Shown here one piece after another: positions 36,247 through 45,285 of a stretch of DNA of 64,000 nucleotides. Made by a program: the position numbers and the translations under genes. The stretch's first letter is position 1, and every line of letters begins with the position of its first letter. The notes beneath the pieces were generated by a model that did not search any database, had not been told where the DNA came from, and saw nothing but the letters and a program-made list of their open reading frames with translations. Source of the stretch: Leptospira_A soteropolitanensis (GTDB lineage: Bacteria > Spirochaetota > Leptospiria > Leptospirales > Leptospiraceae); the NCBI RefSeq assembly GCF_026151335.1, contig NZ_JAMQPP010000004.1. One strand, given 5' to 3'.

Positions 36247-36274
36247 TTGACAATTTAACAATCTTTAAAATAAT
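36247..36274 (+). promoter_or_regulatory. Sigma-70 type promoter of initiator tRNA
   Basis: TTGACA (36247-36252) and AATAAT (36269-36274) are 16 bases apart. Predicted start is a few bases before the tRNA 5' end at 36285. Confidence 0.8.
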
Positions 36275-36282
36275 GGTCTTAT

Positions 36283-36357
<75 letters not shown>

Positions 36358-36363
36358 CCGTTA

Positions 36364-37149
36364 TCATCCTTTCCCTAATTCCTTACTTCTCTCCGTCGCT
36401 CTGTGAACTGCATCTCTCACGGCGGTTGAGAATCCTCCCCTTTCCAATGCATCCAATCCATAAATGGTAGTGCCACCAGGCGAAGTGACCCAATTTTTCA
36501 CTTCCATCGGGTGAAGGTCTTTGTCCTCTTCACGTAAAGATCGAAAATACACAAGGGTTCCCTCTATGGTTTCCATTGCCAAAGATAAAGACTCCTCATA
36601 ACTCAGTCCTTCTTGCAAACCACCTTCCGCCATTGCCTGTAAAAAAGTTAATACATAAGCAGGACCTGATCCAGAAAGCCCTGTCACCGCATCCATCAGT
36701 GATTCCTTCATAACACGAATCCCTGTTCCCATTCCATAAAACAATTGTTCGACGCTTAAAACAGCATTGTCTTCACAAAAGTAAGCAAAAGCCCCTCTTT
36801 CTGCTACAAGTGGGAGATTTGGCATCACCCGCACAGCTAAAGATCCTTGAGGCGCACTTTGCGAAATTTGCGAAAAAGAAATTCCGGCAGCTATTGATAC
36901 AAAAGTAGCCGGTTTCGAAAATTCTTTTAAAACAGGAACCACAAGGTTTGGTTTCACAGCGATCACAACGACTGCTGCCTCTTTGCTAACCGCCTCTAGA
37001 GTTTTGACAAGAACCACTCCTTCCACTGGAGAATCCTTAAGATTTGGATCGAATCCATATACCTTAGTACCTTTTTTGACAAGGGCTGTTGCGATTGCCG
37101 CACCCATTTTACCCAGACCAACAATACCGACTGTTTCTATTGGATTCAT
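36364..37149 (-). CDS. proC: Pyrroline-5-carboxylate reductase ProC
   Basis: 261 residues from the ATG at 37149 (GGGA eight bases upstream); longer starts overlap yggS. N-terminal NAD(P)-binding VGIVGLGKMGAAIA, then VVVIAVKPN, RVMPNLP and the substrate-side VTGLSGSGPAYVL and VTSPGGTTIYGL, the ProC signature. Last step of proline synthesis. It follows yggS after four bases, a very common pairing. It ends six bases from the convergent fMet tRNA. Confidence 0.94.
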   Translation of the reverse strand: MNPIETVGIVGLGKMGAAIATALVKKGTKVYGFDPNLKDSPVEGVVLVKTLEAVSKEAAVVVIAVKPNLVVPVLKEFSKPATFVSIAAGISFSQISQSAPQGSLAVRVMPNLPLVAERGAFAYFCEDNAVLSVEQLFYGMGTGIRVMKESLMDAVTGLSGSGPAYVLTFLQAMAEGGLQEGLSYEESLSLAMETIEGTLVYFRSLREEDKDLHPMEVKNWVTSPGGTTIYGLDALERGGFSTAVRDAVHRATERSKELGKG

Positions 37150-37153
37150 TTGT

Positions 37154-37834
37154 TTATTCCCTTTCTCCAAAAATCTTAGATCCAATTCGTAAGTAATCGG
37201 ATCCGTATGAAGCAGCAATTTCATAATCACCACTCATTCCCATTGACAACTTTTTATCAGGAAAATAAGTATCTCGAAATTCTGCTAGCAACGAAAACAC
37301 TTCTTTTGTCTCTACCAAATCACCCGAAGAGGGACCCATTCCCATAAATCCTTCCCAAATACAAAATTCGTTTTGGTAATCGTAAAGTGAATCTTTCAGA
37401 TTACGAAGGGTCTCCAAATCCATTCCATGTTTGGTATTTTCTTTCGTGAGATTGGCCTGAATCAAATAACGAATTTGTTTTTTTTCTTTTTCAGCGCGTT
37501 TTAGAAGTTCCTTTAAAGAAGAGATACTTCCAACACCATGTGTATGAGAAAAAACACCGAATAACTTCCGCAAGGTTCCAGATTGAACGGGTCCAATGTG
37601 ATGTAAATGGACGGATGTCTTCGCTTCTGGAAATTCTTCAGTAAGTTTTGTAAATTTTGCAATTGCTTCTGGAATATAGTTTTCTCCGAACTCACGAATC
37701 CCTTGTAAATAAGCATCTCTCACCACTTCGTAAGGTTTCGTTTTGGAAACAGCTATGATTATGGGAGATCTGTTGGGATACAAATCCTTTAGAGAGTTTT
37801 GAATGGAAAGATACAAAGAACCGTAATCGGCCAC
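37154..37834 (-). CDS. YggS-family PLP homeostasis protein
   Basis: 226 residues. PLP-binding Lys in IIAVSKTKPYE, then FGENYIPEA, LHHIGPVQSG, NLTKENTKHG and a C-terminal LSMGMSGDYEIAA with YLRIGSKIFGERE, the standard PLPBP family set. It binds pyridoxal phosphate without a known catalytic reaction and keeps vitamin B6 and amino-acid pools in balance. Linked with proC as in many bacteria. Two bases after the upstream coiled-coil gene. Confidence 0.93.
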   Translation of the reverse strand: MADYGSLYLSIQNSLKDLYPNRSPIIIAVSKTKPYEVVRDAYLQGIREFGENYIPEAIAKFTKLTEEFPEAKTSVHLHHIGPVQSGTLRKLFGVFSHTHGVGSISSLKELLKRAEKEKKQIRYLIQANLTKENTKHGMDLETLRNLKDSLYDYQNEFCIWEGFMGMGPSSGDLVETKEVFSLLAEFRDTYFPDKKLSMGMSGDYEIAASYGSDYLRIGSKIFGERE

Positions 37835-37836
37835 AA

Positions 37837-38643
37837 TTACTTAGCTAACGCTTTTTCTAAAGACTCAATACGACGTTCAATCTCAACAAACCGTTTCTCA
37901 TTCCGATCGTTTTGTGTGGAAAGTTTTTGTTCTACATTTCGCATCCTAACTTCCAAACTAGAAGTGTTTGTATCACCGGAGTTCACTTTGGAGGTTTTTT
38001 GCGAGTAGTATGTCTTTTTAGATTTTGTGGATTGTTTTTTATCTGAGACAGAATTATATTTTTTGGTTCGAGAGGACTTTGGTTCTGCTTTCGAAGACTT
38101 CACCACTTTTGAATCTGCTTTATGATTCAGTTTCATAGAGTCTTTTGTCTCTAACTTCGGTTGTTTTGTAGAAGACGAAGTTTCCATTCCTTCAGAAACA
38201 ACTTCTTCTTTCAGAGGAGTTTTCTTTGTTTTTTTAAGATCTTCTTTAGGAGAAATAGATTCTTCCACTTGGTCTAGTTTATCCTGCAAACGCGAGGAAG
38301 GATCGACCTTTTCTTTTGTTTTGGTGGATGCAGCAACGGAAACAGAACGCGGGTGATTGGATTCCGGCTCCATATCGTCGAGGCTCGGTAATTCGGGAAG
38401 TTTCGAACGATCCTCCACCGATTCTTTATTTTCATTACGAGTAAAGTTTTCCTTAGGGGCTGGGATTCCTGGATTTTCTCCTTGGATTTCCCGATCCGCC
38501 ACTTCCACATCTCGGTTTTTTCCGATGGTTTGGAGTTTTTGGTAAATTTCGTTTCTATAGATAAATGCAAAAATGAACGATGAAAGAAGTAGGACCACTA
38601 GAATGGCAGTTGTGAGTATTTTCAAATTGTCGCGGCGGCCCAT
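37837..38643 (-). CDS. Membrane-anchored Lys/Ser-rich protein with C-terminal coiled coil
   Basis: 268 residues. One membrane segment near the N-terminus (ILVVLLLSSFIFAFI), then a long charged, disordered region rich in Lys, Ser, Thr and Glu. The last 45 residues (EVRMRNVEQKLS to the end) form a coiled coil. The single anchor suggests the tail is outside or inside the inner membrane; side not certain. No family recognised. First gene of the yggS-proC unit. Confidence 0.68.
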   Translation of the reverse strand: MGRRDNLKILTTAILVVLLLSSFIFAFIYRNEIYQKLQTIGKNRDVEVADREIQGENPGIPAPKENFTRNENKESVEDRSKLPELPSLDDMEPESNHPRSVSVAASTKTKEKVDPSSRLQDKLDQVEESISPKEDLKKTKKTPLKEEVVSEGMETSSSTKQPKLETKDSMKLNHKADSKVVKSSKAEPKSSRTKKYNSVSDKKQSTKSKKTYYSQKTSKVNSGDTNTSSLEVRMRNVEQKLSTQNDRNEKRFVEIERRIESLEKALAK

Positions 38644-38712
38644 GACGTGCGGATTCCTTTCCTATGATAAGGATAGGATACACGTTTTTCGTCTTTCGAA
38701 AAGTGAGAAAAC

Positions 38713-39462
38713 ATGAAAACGGTAAAAAAAATTACATTCTCTTTGGGTCTCTTCCTCATGTTTTCCGGACTTTTGTCTCTTCCGAGACCCTATGACCCGG
38801 ACGAATCTGGCCGAGTTCAAATTCTAAAATCAGCACTTTCCATTGATACAAGTTACCTTCTCTATTTGGTCGAAGATTTTGAAGGAGAGAGACCGTGGGA
38901 TTTTTACCGAGTGGATTCTTTTTTGGCGGTCACCCAGTTTGCTGCTTCTGTTCCGAAATCAGAAGCCTTTTTACAAGAGACAACCCTTCTGAAAGAAACA
39001 GGATACCCTAAGTTACAAAACCAAACCAGTTTTCTTTTACAAAGTTATGTAGAAAATCCAAGACTCGACCATTGGGAAGTGCGCCCGAAAGAACCCATCC
39101 TCCTCCCCCTTGGAATGCCCATCCAAGGAATCCTTTGGGTGTATTCAGAAGGTCATCATATCAATTTGAGTCTGGGACTTTCCCAGAAAAAATCCAAAGA
39201 TTTATATTTTGATTTAGGGACTTTGAACTTTGTAGGTTGGAGAAGACTAGAATTTTCCATAAGTCTTCCCAAAGAAAACACAAGACTCATCCAATCCATG
39301 TCATTTCCAATATCCTTTGCTTCTTTTCGTTTAAAAAGTCTAAGTTCACAAAAGAAAGGTGAGTTTCATTTATACTTTGACAATTTGAGTTTTGTGATTG
39401 ATAAAAGAACATTCATCTACCCAGGTTCGGAAGTGAACGATACTTGGGGTAACAAACGCTAA
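38713..39462 (+). CDS. Flagellar filament sheath protein FlaA family
   Basis: 249 residues. Signal peptide (LGLFLMFSGLLSLP) for export, as needed for spirochaete periplasmic flagella. Typical FlaA features: LVEDFEGERPWDFY near the mature N-terminus, then PIQGILWVYSEGHHINLSL and LGTLNFVGWRRLEFS in the middle and a concave-sheet-like C-terminus. FlaA forms the outer sheath of the filament; in Leptospira FlaA proteins shape filament curvature. waaA begins right after the stop, an unusual pairing of motility with LPS synthesis. Confidence 0.82.
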   Translation: MKTVKKITFSLGLFLMFSGLLSLPRPYDPDESGRVQILKSALSIDTSYLLYLVEDFEGERPWDFYRVDSFLAVTQFAASVPKSEAFLQETTLLKETGYPKLQNQTSFLLQSYVENPRLDHWEVRPKEPILLPLGMPIQGILWVYSEGHHINLSLGLSQKKSKDLYFDLGTLNFVGWRRLEFSISLPKENTRLIQSMSFPISFASFRLKSLSSQKKGEFHLYFDNLSFVIDKRTFIYPGSEVNDTWGNKR

Positions 39463-40740
39463 ATGGTATATTTTTTTTATAATATTTTTGTAATCACTAT
39501 TTATTTTGTCTTAAAGTTTCTTTCTTTATTTGTAAAACCAATAAGAGAAGAATTCAAGAAAAGGGATCTTTCTCTCAAACAAATTTTTTCCAAATCGGCT
39601 GACGGAAAATTTGTAATTTGGCTTCATGCAGCCAGTGTTGGCGAACTCGATCAGGCACGTGCGCTCACTGAAACCATTCGAAAAAAACGTAAGGATGTTT
39701 ATATCATCCAATCTGTTTTTTCATCGTCTGTTAAAGAAACAACATTTTCAGATCCATTGGCAGATATATATTTTTATCTCCCACTCGACCTTCCCTACTC
39801 TTATGATTCCATCTTTCAAAAGTTTCAACCTCAGGTTCTTTTTGTAATGGCCTGGGACACTTGGCCCAATCTTTTAAAAACAGCAAATCGAATGGGAACA
39901 AAAACTTATCTAACCTGTGCCAGTTTGTCTTCCCAATCCACAAGAAAAAACCCCCTCATTCGTTCCCTCACAAAAGCCTCATTTCGTTATCTTACGGGAA
40001 TTTATCCGAGCCATGAACTGATGGCAAAAGAATTCACTGGTTTGGTAGCAGAAAATACCGACTTCTTGGTGTTAGGAGACACTCGGTTTGAATCTGTCCT
40101 TGGAAAATTAGAAACTAAATCCCCGAATCCAGTCTTTACCAACTTTGTTTCTGAACAAAAAGATTTTTTATCTGAAAATAAACCAATCATTCTCGGTTCG
40201 ACCTATGGAATTTGTGAAAAACATTTTACGACTTATTTAAAAGCACATACGGATGATTCCTATTATTGGATTTTTCCTCACAAATGGGAAAACGAACGTA
40301 TGGAGCAATTGATACCTCAACTAAAAGAATTTGGCACTGTGGGAGTTTTTTCTAAACAAAAAAAGGGAGAACCACTTCCAAAATTTCTTCTTTTTGACCT
40401 TATGGGAATCTTAGCATTTGCATACCGGTATGGAAGTTTTGCTTATGTAGGTGGTGCTTTTACGCATAGGGTTCACAATACGATTGAACCTGCGGCTTTA
40501 GGTCTTGCTGTCATTACTGGCCCGAAAATATCTAATGCGCCAGAAGCAATCGTTATGCAGGAATTAGGTGGCGTCATTAAAACGGAGAACGAAATCGATT
40601 TTATACAAAAATTTCAACTCCTCGTCCAAAACAAAGCTTTATGCGAAAAGATAGGAAACAAAAATCGAAACTTTGTTGTAGAAAACAGAGGTGCATCAGA
40701 TAAGATTTATAACCGAGTTTTTTCTGATGCCAAAAATTAA
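39463..40740 (+). CDS. waaA: Kdo transferase WaaA
   Basis: 425 residues. The N-terminal membrane anchor (YFFYNIFVITIYFVLKFL) and motif WLHAASVGELDQARALTETI, with the catalytic Glu, are those of WaaA/KdtA. FVMAWDTWPNLLK is the WETELWP-like motif, and AYVGGAFTHRVHNTIEPAAL the C-terminal nucleotide-sugar site. Transfers Kdo from CMP-Kdo to lipid A. The start codon directly follows the flaA stop, and its end overlaps nadE by 14 bases. Confidence 0.92.
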   Translation: MVYFFYNIFVITIYFVLKFLSLFVKPIREEFKKRDLSLKQIFSKSADGKFVIWLHAASVGELDQARALTETIRKKRKDVYIIQSVFSSSVKETTFSDPLADIYFYLPLDLPYSYDSIFQKFQPQVLFVMAWDTWPNLLKTANRMGTKTYLTCASLSSQSTRKNPLIRSLTKASFRYLTGIYPSHELMAKEFTGLVAENTDFLVLGDTRFESVLGKLETKSPNPVFTNFVSEQKDFLSENKPIILGSTYGICEKHFTTYLKAHTDDSYYWIFPHKWENERMEQLIPQLKEFGTVGVFSKQKKGEPLPKFLLFDLMGILAFAYRYGSFAYVGGAFTHRVHNTIEPAALGLAVITGPKISNAPEAIVMQELGGVIKTENEIDFIQKFQLLVQNKALCEKIGNKNRNFVVENRGASDKIYNRVFSDAKN

Positions 40741-42670
40741 AATTGCCGCCGTTACACTGAACACAACTCCCCTCGACTTTCTTGGAAATTATGAATCGAT
40801 CGTTCAGGCAATTGGTAGTCCAGAAGCAAAAAATGCAGATTGTATCCTTTTTCCTGAGCTTTCTATTTCCGGTTACGGATGCGAGGATGCTTTTTATAAG
40901 CCATATGTCTGGAACCGTTCGGAAGAGATTTTACAAAAGTTAAAAGCAGTTTCGCCAAACCAAATCATCCTCGTTGGCCTACCTGTTTTTGTAGGTTCCT
41001 TCTTATACAATTGTATGGCTTTACTTTGGGGCGGTAAAGTAGTTGCCATAATTCCAAAACTAAATTTAGCAAATACTGGCGTACACTATGAACGGCGCTG
41101 GTTTCATTCAGAATCAGAATTTTTAAACAGAACAATTTCCTTTGCCTCAGAAGAAGTTCCTTTTGGACATTTTATTTTCCAAGCCGATCAGTGGAATTTT
41201 GGAGTGGAAATTTGTGAAGACAGTTGGTCTGTAAGTAAACCATCTTCTTTCTATAGTTCCCAAGGAATTGATGTTTTATTTTCACCGGGAGCATCTCACT
41301 TTGCGATAGGAAAACAAAACTTAAGAAGACAGATTTTTACCGAATCGAGCAGAAACCAATGTAATCTTCAGGTTTTTACTAATTTGACTGGAAATGAATC
41401 GGGCCGTATCATTTTTGAAGGTGGAGCCATTTTCACCTCACTTGGGAATTTAGTAAAAGAAGGCCCAAGGCTTTCCTTCTCTCCCTTCCAAATCACTTCT
41501 TACACCTTTGATCCATTAGAGATCCGTGCAGCAAAAGCACGTTCCTTTCGTGAATCAAAACCCAAAATTTCAAGAGAAGAAATTCCAAAAATCCAACTCA
41601 AAACGATTTATCATCTAGAAGAAAAACAATCCAATCGTTTTTCCCTTCTCGACAGACGTAAAGAATTAGGACAGGAAGATACTGAGAATTCGGGAAATCT
41701 TTCCTCTTATGAAGAATTCACAAAAGCAGTATGTTTAGGACTTTTTGATTATTTAAAAAAATCCAAAACTAAAGGATTTACTCTTTCGCTTTCCGGGGGT
41801 GCGGACAGTGCTACTTGTGCCCTTCTTGTTTCTGCCATGAAAGAAATCGCCAAAAGGGAGAATGGTGATTCTATTTTTACCATTTTGGGTATCGAAGAAA
41901 CAAATCTTCTTGTGACCATTTACCAGAAAACAGTGAATAATTCTGACCTAACAGAAACGATTGCCGAATCACTCGCCAAAGAACTCGGTTGCCTTTTTTA
42001 TACTATTTCCATAGATGAGGCAGTGGAAACTTCGATAAAATTAATTGAATCTGTAATTGGAAAAACTCTCAATTGGAAAGAACACGATTTACCTTTGCAA
42101 AATATCCAAGCAAGGGTTCGGTCTCCTTTGGTTTGGTTACTTGCGAATCTAAATGGACATTTACTTTTATCGACTGGCAATCGAAGTGAAGCCGCTGTTG
42201 GATACACAACAATGGATGGAGATTCTTCAGGTTCGATAGCCCCACTTGCAGGTGTTAGTAAAGAATTTTTATTAGAATTTTTAGATGATATCCAAAAAGG
42301 TAATAATCGTTTTATATCACCGAAGGATTCCATACAAACGTTACGAAATACAAAACCAACGGCAGAACTAAAACCCCTTTCAGAAAGCCAAGAAGATGAA
42401 AAGGACCTGATGCCTTATCCCATCTTACAATCAATCGAAAAGAAACTTGTTTTTTTGGCTTTGGACGATCTTGATTGTTTGGAAAGGTTAAAACAAGAAT
42501 TTCCTTGGGAAAATACAGATATCTTACTGGGATATCTAAAGAAATTTAAGAAATTATTTGCTATATCACAATGGAAACGAGAGAGGCTCCCTCCCTCGTT
42601 TCATTTGGATGATTATGGGCTGGACCCGAAATCTAGTTACCGGTTCCCCATCCTTTCGAAAGAGAATTAG
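40727..42670 (+). CDS. nadE: Glutamine-dependent NAD+ synthetase NadE
   Basis: 647 residues from the ATG at 40727; a longer start 12 codons earlier lies deeper in waaA. The N-terminal amidase domain (CN hydrolase) has FPELSISGYG (Glu), IPKLNLANTG (Lys) and VEICEDSW (Cys). The C-terminal synthetase has the PP-loop LSLSGGADSATCA and STGNRSEAAVGYTTMDGD. It makes NAD from deamido-NAD with glutamine nitrogen; length fits the two-domain bacterial form. Convergent with the next gene, with two bases between stops. Confidence 0.94.
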   Translation: MPKIKIAAVTLNTTPLDFLGNYESIVQAIGSPEAKNADCILFPELSISGYGCEDAFYKPYVWNRSEEILQKLKAVSPNQIILVGLPVFVGSFLYNCMALLWGGKVVAIIPKLNLANTGVHYERRWFHSESEFLNRTISFASEEVPFGHFIFQADQWNFGVEICEDSWSVSKPSSFYSSQGIDVLFSPGASHFAIGKQNLRRQIFTESSRNQCNLQVFTNLTGNESGRIIFEGGAIFTSLGNLVKEGPRLSFSPFQITSYTFDPLEIRAAKARSFRESKPKISREEIPKIQLKTIYHLEEKQSNRFSLLDRRKELGQEDTENSGNLSSYEEFTKAVCLGLFDYLKKSKTKGFTLSLSGGADSATCALLVSAMKEIAKRENGDSIFTILGIEETNLLVTIYQKTVNNSDLTETIAESLAKELGCLFYTISIDEAVETSIKLIESVIGKTLNWKEHDLPLQNIQARVRSPLVWLLANLNGHLLLSTGNRSEAAVGYTTMDGDSSGSIAPLAGVSKEFLLEFLDDIQKGNNRFISPKDSIQTLRNTKPTAELKPLSESQEDEKDLMPYPILQSIEKKLVFLALDDLDCLERLKQEFPWENTDILLGYLKKFKKLFAISQWKRERLPPSFHLDDYGLDPKSSYRFPILSKEN

Positions 42671-42672
42671 TC

Positions 42673-43362
42673 CTAAGGAGATATACCCGCTTTTTCGAAG
42701 GCACTCGCTGCTTCTTTTTCTATTTGTTCATTTTGGAATTGAATATTTTTCAATATTTCCTGAAACTTTTTATCCATCTCTGGATCATCACCACCTTGTG
42801 TTTCAATCAGGTAATTGATAATTTCCAATCGGTCCTTACCTTGTTTTTTCACATGATTATAATACAAAGTAACATCTGTTGCATTGGCTCCCCCACCAAA
42901 CACAGAATTTGTGGCTCTTGCTAACTTTTGATTGAACTCAGCCTGTTTTGCTTTCTCTTCGGGAGTGAGTCTTTTCGGAATCAAATCATTGTCTGGAAAT
43001 TGTTCTCTTAGTTCTTCAAAGGCTTGCATGGCTTCCGGAGGATAAGGTTTGCCAGTTTGAGGATTGATGGGAACTTCTCCCGCTTCTGAATTTGCAATCG
43101 TCCCATCTTCTTCATAACGCATGCCACCAGCACTATAATAGTCAGAATCAAAGATGGAACCAGAGTCTTCTCCCCGCACCCCCAACCGGTTGGTGCCTTT
43201 CGGAGTGTTTGATCCTCCCCCAAATAAGGCAAGGGCCTGCGAACTTCTTTCTTTTTTACGGCGAGCTTCTTCTTCGTCCTCACCACCCATTACGAGTAAA
43301 ATGAGAAAAAAAAGCCCAATCATTGAAATGGACACAAAGAGTATTTTTTTTTGGATTCCCAT
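42673..43362 (-). CDS. Membrane-anchored protein of unknown function
   Basis: 229 residues. One membrane segment at residues 7-27 (ILFVSISMIGLFFLILLVMG), then a long acidic and Gly-rich soluble part (EDEEEARRKKERSS, FGGGSNTPKGTNR, FGGGANATDVTLYY). The C-terminus is helical (EMDKKFQEILKNIQFQNEQI). I recognise no family. It is divergent from the Cys-rich lipoprotein with a 42-base gap. Confidence 0.65.
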   Translation of the reverse strand: MGIQKKILFVSISMIGLFFLILLVMGGEDEEEARRKKERSSQALALFGGGSNTPKGTNRLGVRGEDSGSIFDSDYYSAGGMRYEEDGTIANSEAGEVPINPQTGKPYPPEAMQAFEELREQFPDNDLIPKRLTPEEKAKQAEFNQKLARATNSVFGGGANATDVTLYYNHVKKQGKDRLEIINYLIETQGGDDPEMDKKFQEILKNIQFQNEQIEKEAASAFEKAGISP

Positions 43363-43404
43363 AGATTGAATTCCTGAAAACTTGGAAGGGAAACGAGAAA
43401 TAGA

Positions 43405-44142
43405 ATGCGTTTTCCTTCTTTACATCCAATTTACTTAATCTGCATATCTTTTCTCTCCTTTTTTCATTGTGGGACCAATACAGATACGCCAGTCGCTCCG
43501 TTTATTTTCCTTGTTCCACCGAGTGTTCCTCAGATCCTTTCCGTCGTAGCCGTCAATAGCAACATTACTGATGACTTCAAGTTGGCAGCAACGCAGACCT
43601 TGGATCCAAGGCCAGAGTATGTGCTTCGTTATTTTGTAACCAACAGGGAACCGCAGTTTCAGGGTTACAACCTCTATGTGACCACTTCCTTTCCGGGGAT
43701 CATCCAAACCATCCAAGGAGAGTGGTTGGAAGATGGGGTCCAACCGAGTTTCCCTCACCTTCCCTACGAAGCGTCTACAGAATCTTCAAAAATCGTAACC
43801 AAAAGGATTCGTTTTGCGGTTCCCCCTCCTGGGGCCGAGTTCTTCCAAAAATGCCAAATTTATACATTCACGCTTCGTTCGATGATCACAGGGGGGTTGA
43901 TTTCCAATCCTTCCACACCGACGAGTACTTGTGCCATTCCGAATAAGGTAAACGATATTCAAACACTTTGTACCACCGGAGCCGGCTGTAACACGACCAT
44001 TTGCGCGAATCCGTCTTGCACAACACCGAGTGCTTGTGCCTTGGGCACAGCCTGTAACCCCTGTACCAAAGGAAATAATGACCTAGCTTGTACATGCCCC
44101 GCAGGTGCTACGCCTCCAGGATGCCAATACATTGGCCCGTAA
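43405..44142 (+). CDS. Lipoprotein with Cys-rich C-terminus
   Basis: 245 residues. Lipobox LSFFHC. A beta-rich middle (residues 50-150) is followed by a C-terminal third with about 12 Cys, many as single Cys in Thr/Ala/Pro-rich spacers (TTGAGCNTTICANPSCTTPS and on). Probably exported and disulfide-linked; function unknown. The last 11 bases overlap the rsmI start, so translation of rsmI is coupled to it. Confidence 0.7.
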   Translation: MRFPSLHPIYLICISFLSFFHCGTNTDTPVAPFIFLVPPSVPQILSVVAVNSNITDDFKLAATQTLDPRPEYVLRYFVTNREPQFQGYNLYVTTSFPGIIQTIQGEWLEDGVQPSFPHLPYEASTESSKIVTKRIRFAVPPPGAEFFQKCQIYTFTLRSMITGGLISNPSTPTSTCAIPNKVNDIQTLCTTGAGCNTTICANPSCTTPSACALGTACNPCTKGNNDLACTCPAGATPPGCQYIGP

Positions 44143-44854
44143 ACGAGACGTTGGCACCTTATATGTAGTGGCCACTCCCATTGGAAATTTGGGAGACATC
44201 ACTCTGCGCGCATTGGAAATTTTTAAAACTGTGGATCTCGTCCTTTGCGAATCGGCCAAAGAAACTCGTTCCTTATTTTCCAAATTAGAAATTTCTACCC
44301 CGGTCCTTGCCCTTTATAAAGATAGTTCGGAAACACCTTACGCAAACGTTTTAGATCAGTTAAAAGTGGGAAAATCGATGGCCCTCGTTTCCGATGCAGG
44401 GACCCCTGGAGTTTCTGATCCGGGAAGCCAGATGGTACGAGTGGCTCGAGAGAAAGGCATTCCCGTGGTTCCTATTCCAGGAGCCTCTGCTCTAACGGCT
44501 CTTTTGTCTGTTTCTGGATTTCAGGTCAATCCCACATATTTTTTGGGGTTCCTCTCTGAAAAACCGAGTAAAAAACGCCGAGAATTAGAAAAAGCTTCCG
44601 AGATCGATGGGCTTGTGGTTTTTTATGAATCGGTCCACAAACTCCCGAGACTCTACCCAATGCTTGAGGAGCTCTTTCCGGAAACCGAAGTGCTTGTGGG
44701 AAGGGAGTTGACAAAGACCTTTGAAGAGGTACTTTACTATGCAAACCCTAAGGAATTGGCAAAAGATCCGCCAAATGCCAAGGGAGAGTTTGTTTTTCTC
44801 TTAAATCATCGAAAAAAAACACTTAAGGGAAATTCGGATTCCTCCGATATGTGA
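44132..44854 (+). CDS. rsmI: 16S rRNA 2'-O-ribose C1402 methyltransferase RsmI
   Basis: 240 residues from the TTG at 44132 (AGGA about ten bases upstream); a GTG at 44105 would add nine residues. Family marks: GTLYVVATPIGNLGDITLRAL at the N-terminus, ALVSDAGTPGVSDPG (SAM site), VPIPGASALTALLSVSG and FYESVHKLPR. Methylates the ribose of C1402 in 16S rRNA. It overlaps the Cys-rich lipoprotein and is followed by flgM after 21 bases. Confidence 0.93.
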   Translation: MARKRDVGTLYVVATPIGNLGDITLRALEIFKTVDLVLCESAKETRSLFSKLEISTPVLALYKDSSETPYANVLDQLKVGKSMALVSDAGTPGVSDPGSQMVRVAREKGIPVVPIPGASALTALLSVSGFQVNPTYFLGFLSEKPSKKRRELEKASEIDGLVVFYESVHKLPRLYPMLEELFPETEVLVGRELTKTFEEVLYYANPKELAKDPPNAKGEFVFLLNHRKKTLKGNSDSSDM

Positions 44855-44875
44855 TGTAGGAAGAGGACTAAATAT

Positions 44876-45202
44876 ATGAACGTCGACAAAGTAGGACGAG
44901 TTGGTGGTTACGGGTACGAACCCAAAAAAACCCAAGGCCCAAGGGAAACCGAAGCACAGGGTCCTGTAGACACTATCTCTATCTCTGACGCTGCTAAAAA
45001 AATTGCATCGGAAGCAAAGTTACAAGCTGAAGTAAAACAAATCGCAAAACAAATCGTACAAGCTCCTCCAGAAGAAGATCGTACTGAAAAAATTAAAGCG
45101 ATCAAAGAACGATTGAAAAACGGCGACTATGACAACCTCTCAACTGAGATGTTGGACAAAATCTCCGACCAAATCGCGTCAACTTTCCTCGGACAACAGT
45201 AA
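44876..45202 (+). CDS. flgM: FlgM-like anti-sigma-28 factor
   Basis: 108 residues. The C-terminal half IKAIKERLKNGDYDNLS with MLDKISDQIASTFL matches the FlgM sigma-binding helix pattern; the N-terminal half is Gly/Pro/Glu-rich and disordered (VGRVGGYGYEPKK), as in FlgM. TISISDAAKKIAS in the middle is also common in the family. FlgM holds sigma-28 until the flagellar hook is complete. GAGGA lies about nine bases upstream. A terminator follows. Confidence 0.78.
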   Translation: MNVDKVGRVGGYGYEPKKTQGPRETEAQGPVDTISISDAAKKIASEAKLQAEVKQIAKQIVQAPPEEDRTEKIKAIKERLKNGDYDNLSTEMLDKISDQIASTFLGQQ

Positions 45203-45231
45203 AAAGGACGGGTGGTGAGGGATCCTTTTTT
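45201..45231 (+). terminator. Terminator after flgM
   Basis: AAAAAGGA (45201-45208) pairs with TCCTTTTT (45223-45230) around a 14-base loop, ending in T. The first arm overlaps the last two bases of the flgM stop. Confidence 0.6.
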
Positions 45232-45285
45232 ATTGTCCTCTCCGAGGATTTCTCTTACTCCGCCGAATCATAATTAGGGGATCGT

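Noticed and set aside
38661..38700. Two short inverted repeats (TCCTAT...ATAGGA and TTTTCG...CGAAAA) before flaA
   Set aside because: Arms of six with AT-rich content in a promoter region; below what I would trust without comparison to relatives.
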